A stretch of DNA of 42,265 nt from NCBI GenBank assembly GCA_965659665.1, contig CBFHWU010000016.1, positions 1 through 42,265 of the forward strand, in the 5' to 3' direction. Below, one piece after another: positions 40,430-42,265 of this stretch. The stretch comes from CBFHWU01 sp965659665 (GTDB lineage: Bacteria; Bacteroidota; Bacteroidia; Flavobacteriales; Flavobacteriaceae). Both the position numbers and the translations under genes were made by a program. Under the pieces are notes generated by a model. That model ran no database searches. It was not told the origin of the DNA and worked only from the letters and a program-made list of their open reading frames with translations. Numbering within the stretch: position 1 is the stretch's first letter; each line of letters starts with the position of its first letter.

Positions 40430-41155
40430 ATGAATTCTGAAAAACTAGATATTTTAGCCATTGGCGCTCATCCTGATGATGTTGAGCTTGGATGTGGAGC
40501 TACAATTTCCAAGGCGATATCCTTGGGTCAAAAAGTGGGTATTATTGACCTCACACGCGGAGAATTAGGATCACGGGGATCTGCTGAGATACGGCTTAAA
40601 GAAGCGGCGGCGGCGGCGCTTGTTTTGGGCGTGAAGATTAGGGTCAACCTTGAGTTTCGAGATGCTTTTTTTGTAAATGACGAAAAACATCAACTGGAAT
40701 TGATACGTCTAATTCGTCGTTACAGGCCCGATATGGTGTTGGCTAATGCCATTCATGATCGCCATATTGACCACGGAAAGGGAGCCTCGTTGGTTCAATC
40801 AGCTTGTTTTTTGAGTGGATTATCAAAAATTAAAACAACTGATCATAATAATAATCAAAAATTTTGGCGACCAAAAAATGTGTTTCATTATTTACAATGG
40901 AATTCGGATATGCCTGATTTTGTAGTTGATGTTTCAAATCATATAAACCAAAAACTAAAAGCGGTGAAGGCTTATCGATCACAATTTTATGATCCAAACT
41001 CCATTGAACTTCAGACTCCAATAAGTAGTAAAAACTTTTTGGATAGTATTCGTTATCGCGCTGCTGATTTAGGTCGCCTCTCAGGGGTTGATTTCGCTGA
41101 AGGGTTTACCAAAACAAATGTGCTCACCGTTTCTGATTTAAGTACATTTTTATAA
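40430..41155 (+). CDS. bshB1: Bacillithiol biosynthesis deacetylase BshB1
   Basis: BshB1 removes the acetyl group from GlcNAc-malate in the synthesis of bacillithiol, the low-molecular-weight thiol of many Bacteroidota and Firmicutes. The 241-residue LmbE-like protein has the zinc motif AIGAHPDDVELGCGAT (H14, D16, D17), LTRGELGSRGSAEIR, DRHIDHGKGASLV with the third metal histidine, and the C-terminal YRSQFYDP, typical of this clade. bshA and bshC are not in the window. It directly follows the thiol peroxidase gene, 1 base apart. Confidence 0.94.
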   Translation: MNSEKLDILAIGAHPDDVELGCGATISKAISLGQKVGIIDLTRGELGSRGSAEIRLKEAAAAALVLGVKIRVNLEFRDAFFVNDEKHQLELIRLIRRYRPDMVLANAIHDRHIDHGKGASLVQSACFLSGLSKIKTTDHNNNQKFWRPKNVFHYLQWNSDMPDFVVDVSNHINQKLKAVKAYRSQFYDPNSIELQTPISSKNFLDSIRYRAADLGRLSGVDFAEGFTKTNVLTVSDLSTFL

Positions 41156-41234
41156 CAACATTGTTTTCCTGTCATTCCACTGAGGGGAATAAGTAACTAT
41201 GGGGTGTCATAGAATATAAATTACTTGTCATACC

Positions 41235-41264
41235 TTGTCAAATTAGATATATTGATTATTTTTG
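41235..41264 (+). promoter_or_regulatory. Promoter of tRNA-His (TTG-N19-TATTTTTG)
   Basis: TTG at 41235-41237, a 19-base spacer and perfect -7 box TATTTTTG at 41257-41264, 12 bases before the tRNA. Confidence 0.75.
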
Positions 41265-41276
41265 CACGCTAACACG

Positions 41277-41350
41277 GTGGTTGTAGCTCAGTTGGTTAGA
41301 GCGCTAGATTGTGGTTCTAGAGGTCGCCGGTTCGAGACCGGTCTTCCACC
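41277..41350 (+). tRNA. tRNA-His (anticodon GTG)
   Basis: A cloverleaf with anticodon stem CTAGA/TCTAG, loop TTGTGGT (anticodon GTG at 41311-41313), D arm GCTC..GAGC, and T arm CCGG-TTCGAGA-CCGG. The acceptor arms GTGGTTG and CTTCCAC leave two U-U oppositions at positions 5-68 and 6-67. G at 41276 can serve as the extra G-1 opposite C73. CCA is encoded only by the overlap of C73 and the next bases. Confidence 0.95.
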
Positions 41351-41354
41351 CATC

Positions 41355-41383
41355 AAAACCCTTCGAGAAATCGAGGGGTTTTT
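41355..41383 (+). terminator. Terminator after tRNA-His
   Basis: AAAACCCTTCGA and TCGAGGGGTTTT form a 12-bp stem (one T-G pair) with a GAAA tetraloop, ending in a T run. Confidence 0.75.
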
Positions 41384-41424
41384 AATTAAAACCCTATATT
41401 TATACAAATTATAACCTCTATTAA

Positions 41425-42265
41425 ATGAAAAAAATCAAGCATTTATTATTTCTACTTTTTAGTTTGACGTTAATCATGTCATGTTCAAAAGATGATTCTA
41501 TCAACGTTAATAATGATACAGGTAGTGAACCCAACAATGGAGGTAAAGCTGTTGGTTGGAATGGAAATAGTTTTTCATTTAATGAAATTGATGTAAAAAG
41601 TCAATGGACTTTTGACTCTAATCGTTCTTCTAGTAATTTACAGGCTACAAGAACACGACTCGGGAACAATGTTAATTTTATTTCCTCTTTAGATTATGAA
41701 GATTCATTGGACGTGGGTATTTTGTCCATCAACTCACCTAAAACAGGAGAATTAACGTCAAGCGAGGTTATTTCAGTGAAAATTGGTAATTACGGTTATT
41801 TACCAATTTTAGATTCATTAAAAGTTTCTTTTCAGTTTAGTTACGATGATGGTAGCTTTAGTGATCCAATAATTGAGACTGTTAAAATCAGTGATACACT
41901 CTCACCTGTTGAAATGATGGATTATTCCTTTACTACGCCAATTGATATGTCAAATAGAGGTAATTATAAGATACTAGCTAGTACACAATTAGAAGGCGAT
42001 ATGGATTTGGATAACGATTTAAATAGTCATGTAGTTAAATCACTCGAATATACAAATGTGTGTAATATACACGCCTTAATTTTTAATGAAGACAATTCTT
42101 TCAAATTGTACACATTAGACGAAAATGGTGTTTGTAATTATGTTATTTTGGGCGAATATAAGTTAGAAGAGAGTAACAGTCTTTTAAAGCTTTACAGTCC
42201 TGATTCAGATCAAGAATCAAACCTCATTGGAAATATTTATGATGTAGCAACAGATGAAAATGGCA
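41425..42265 (+). CDS. Predicted surface-exposed lipoprotein; 3' end outside window
   Basis: An open frame from ATG 41425 runs to the last base with no stop, giving 280 codons so far. The N-terminus MKKIKHLLFLLFSLTLIMSC is a lipoprotein signal with Cys20. The next residues, S-K-D-D, fit the K-(D/E)2 lipoprotein export signal described for Capnocytophaga surface lipoproteins. A linker rich in Asn/Gly follows (INVNNDTGSEPNNGGKAVG). The rest is beta-rich, with no recognised domain; a later section (SFKLYTLDENGVCNY) looks like the lipocalin-like or META-like strands often seen in such proteins, but this is weak. It follows tRNA-His and its terminator. Function unknown. Confidence 0.75.
   Translation, partial: MKKIKHLLFLLFSLTLIMSCSKDDSINVNNDTGSEPNNGGKAVGWNGNSFSFNEIDVKSQWTFDSNRSSSNLQATRTRLGNNVNFISSLDYEDSLDVGILSINSPKTGELTSSEVISVKIGNYGYLPILDSLKVSFQFSYDDGSFSDPIIETVKISDTLSPVEMMDYSFTTPIDMSNRGNYKILASTQLEGDMDLDNDLNSHVVKSLEYTNVCNIHALIFNEDNSFKLYTLDENGVCNYVILGEYKLEESNSLLKLYSPDSDQESNLIGNIYDVATDENG

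Overview
The window looks like a chromosomal segment of a low-GC marine-type member of Flavobacteriia (Bacteroidota). Several signs agree. The tmRNA tag reads GENNYALAA. Many genes carry the Bacteroidota -7 box TAnnTTTG. A bacillithiol deacetylase, a fused SecDF, a fused-permease ABC half-exporter, DUF4293 and DUF1599 proteins and OmpP1/FadL and lipoprotein genes are present. KdsA implies a Kdo-containing outer membrane. Apart from the left edge, the window is mostly core chromosome.

Layout. 1-1450 is an accessory edge: the 3' end of a type III restriction endonuclease gene, a DUF2779 gene broken by a premature stop, and a decayed serine-recombinase tail that ends in a copy of the ssrA 3' end. 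This reads as the scar of an island inserted beside ssrA. 1450-4709 holds ssrA (tmRNA), kdsA and typA. 4766-11459 is a surface-glycan cluster: a translationally coupled four-gene block (FemAB-like acyltransferase, FdtB-like aminotransferase, Wzx-like flippase, FdtA-like ketoisomerase) followed by three glycosyltransferases, the last coupled to ftsE. 12325-20105 carries asnB, gyrB, mdh and secDF on the plus strand. 20102-26047 is on the minus strand: lgt-yidD-cysS-folE, then an OmpP1/FadL-type barrel and a Tyr/Ser-rich lipoprotein. 26135-32826 has proS, tRNA-Glu, rpsT, rho, a DUF4293 protein, a methyltransferase-glycosyltransferase pair, a phosphodiesterase and truA. 32828-41155 has an ABC exporter, cdaA-folP, and a run DUF1599-permease-tpiA-prmA-clpS-glutathione peroxidase-bshB1. 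It ends with tRNA-His and a predicted surface lipoprotein cut by the window edge.

How the genes fit together. The glycan block has the conversion steps for a dTDP-3-amino-3,6-dideoxyhexose, but not rmlA/rmlB or a recognisable FdtC/QdtC transacetylase; the FemAB-like protein is the local candidate acyltransferase. Lgt and SecDF serve export and lipidation of the lipoproteins seen at 24968-26047 and 41425 onward. CdaA makes c-di-AMP next to folate synthesis (folP), and folE sits in the lgt block. GPx and BshB1 are adjacent thiol-redox genes.

I found no CRISPR array, no intact insertion sequence, no rRNA and no clear new defence system. The most unusual items are the ssrA-side island scar, the aromatic/serine-rich lipoprotein, the solitary OppB-type permease beside a duplicated DUF1599 protein, and several TAnnTTTG boxes only a few bases from the start codon, which predict leaderless or near-leaderless mRNAs. 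All calls come from reading the sequence; no database search was possible.
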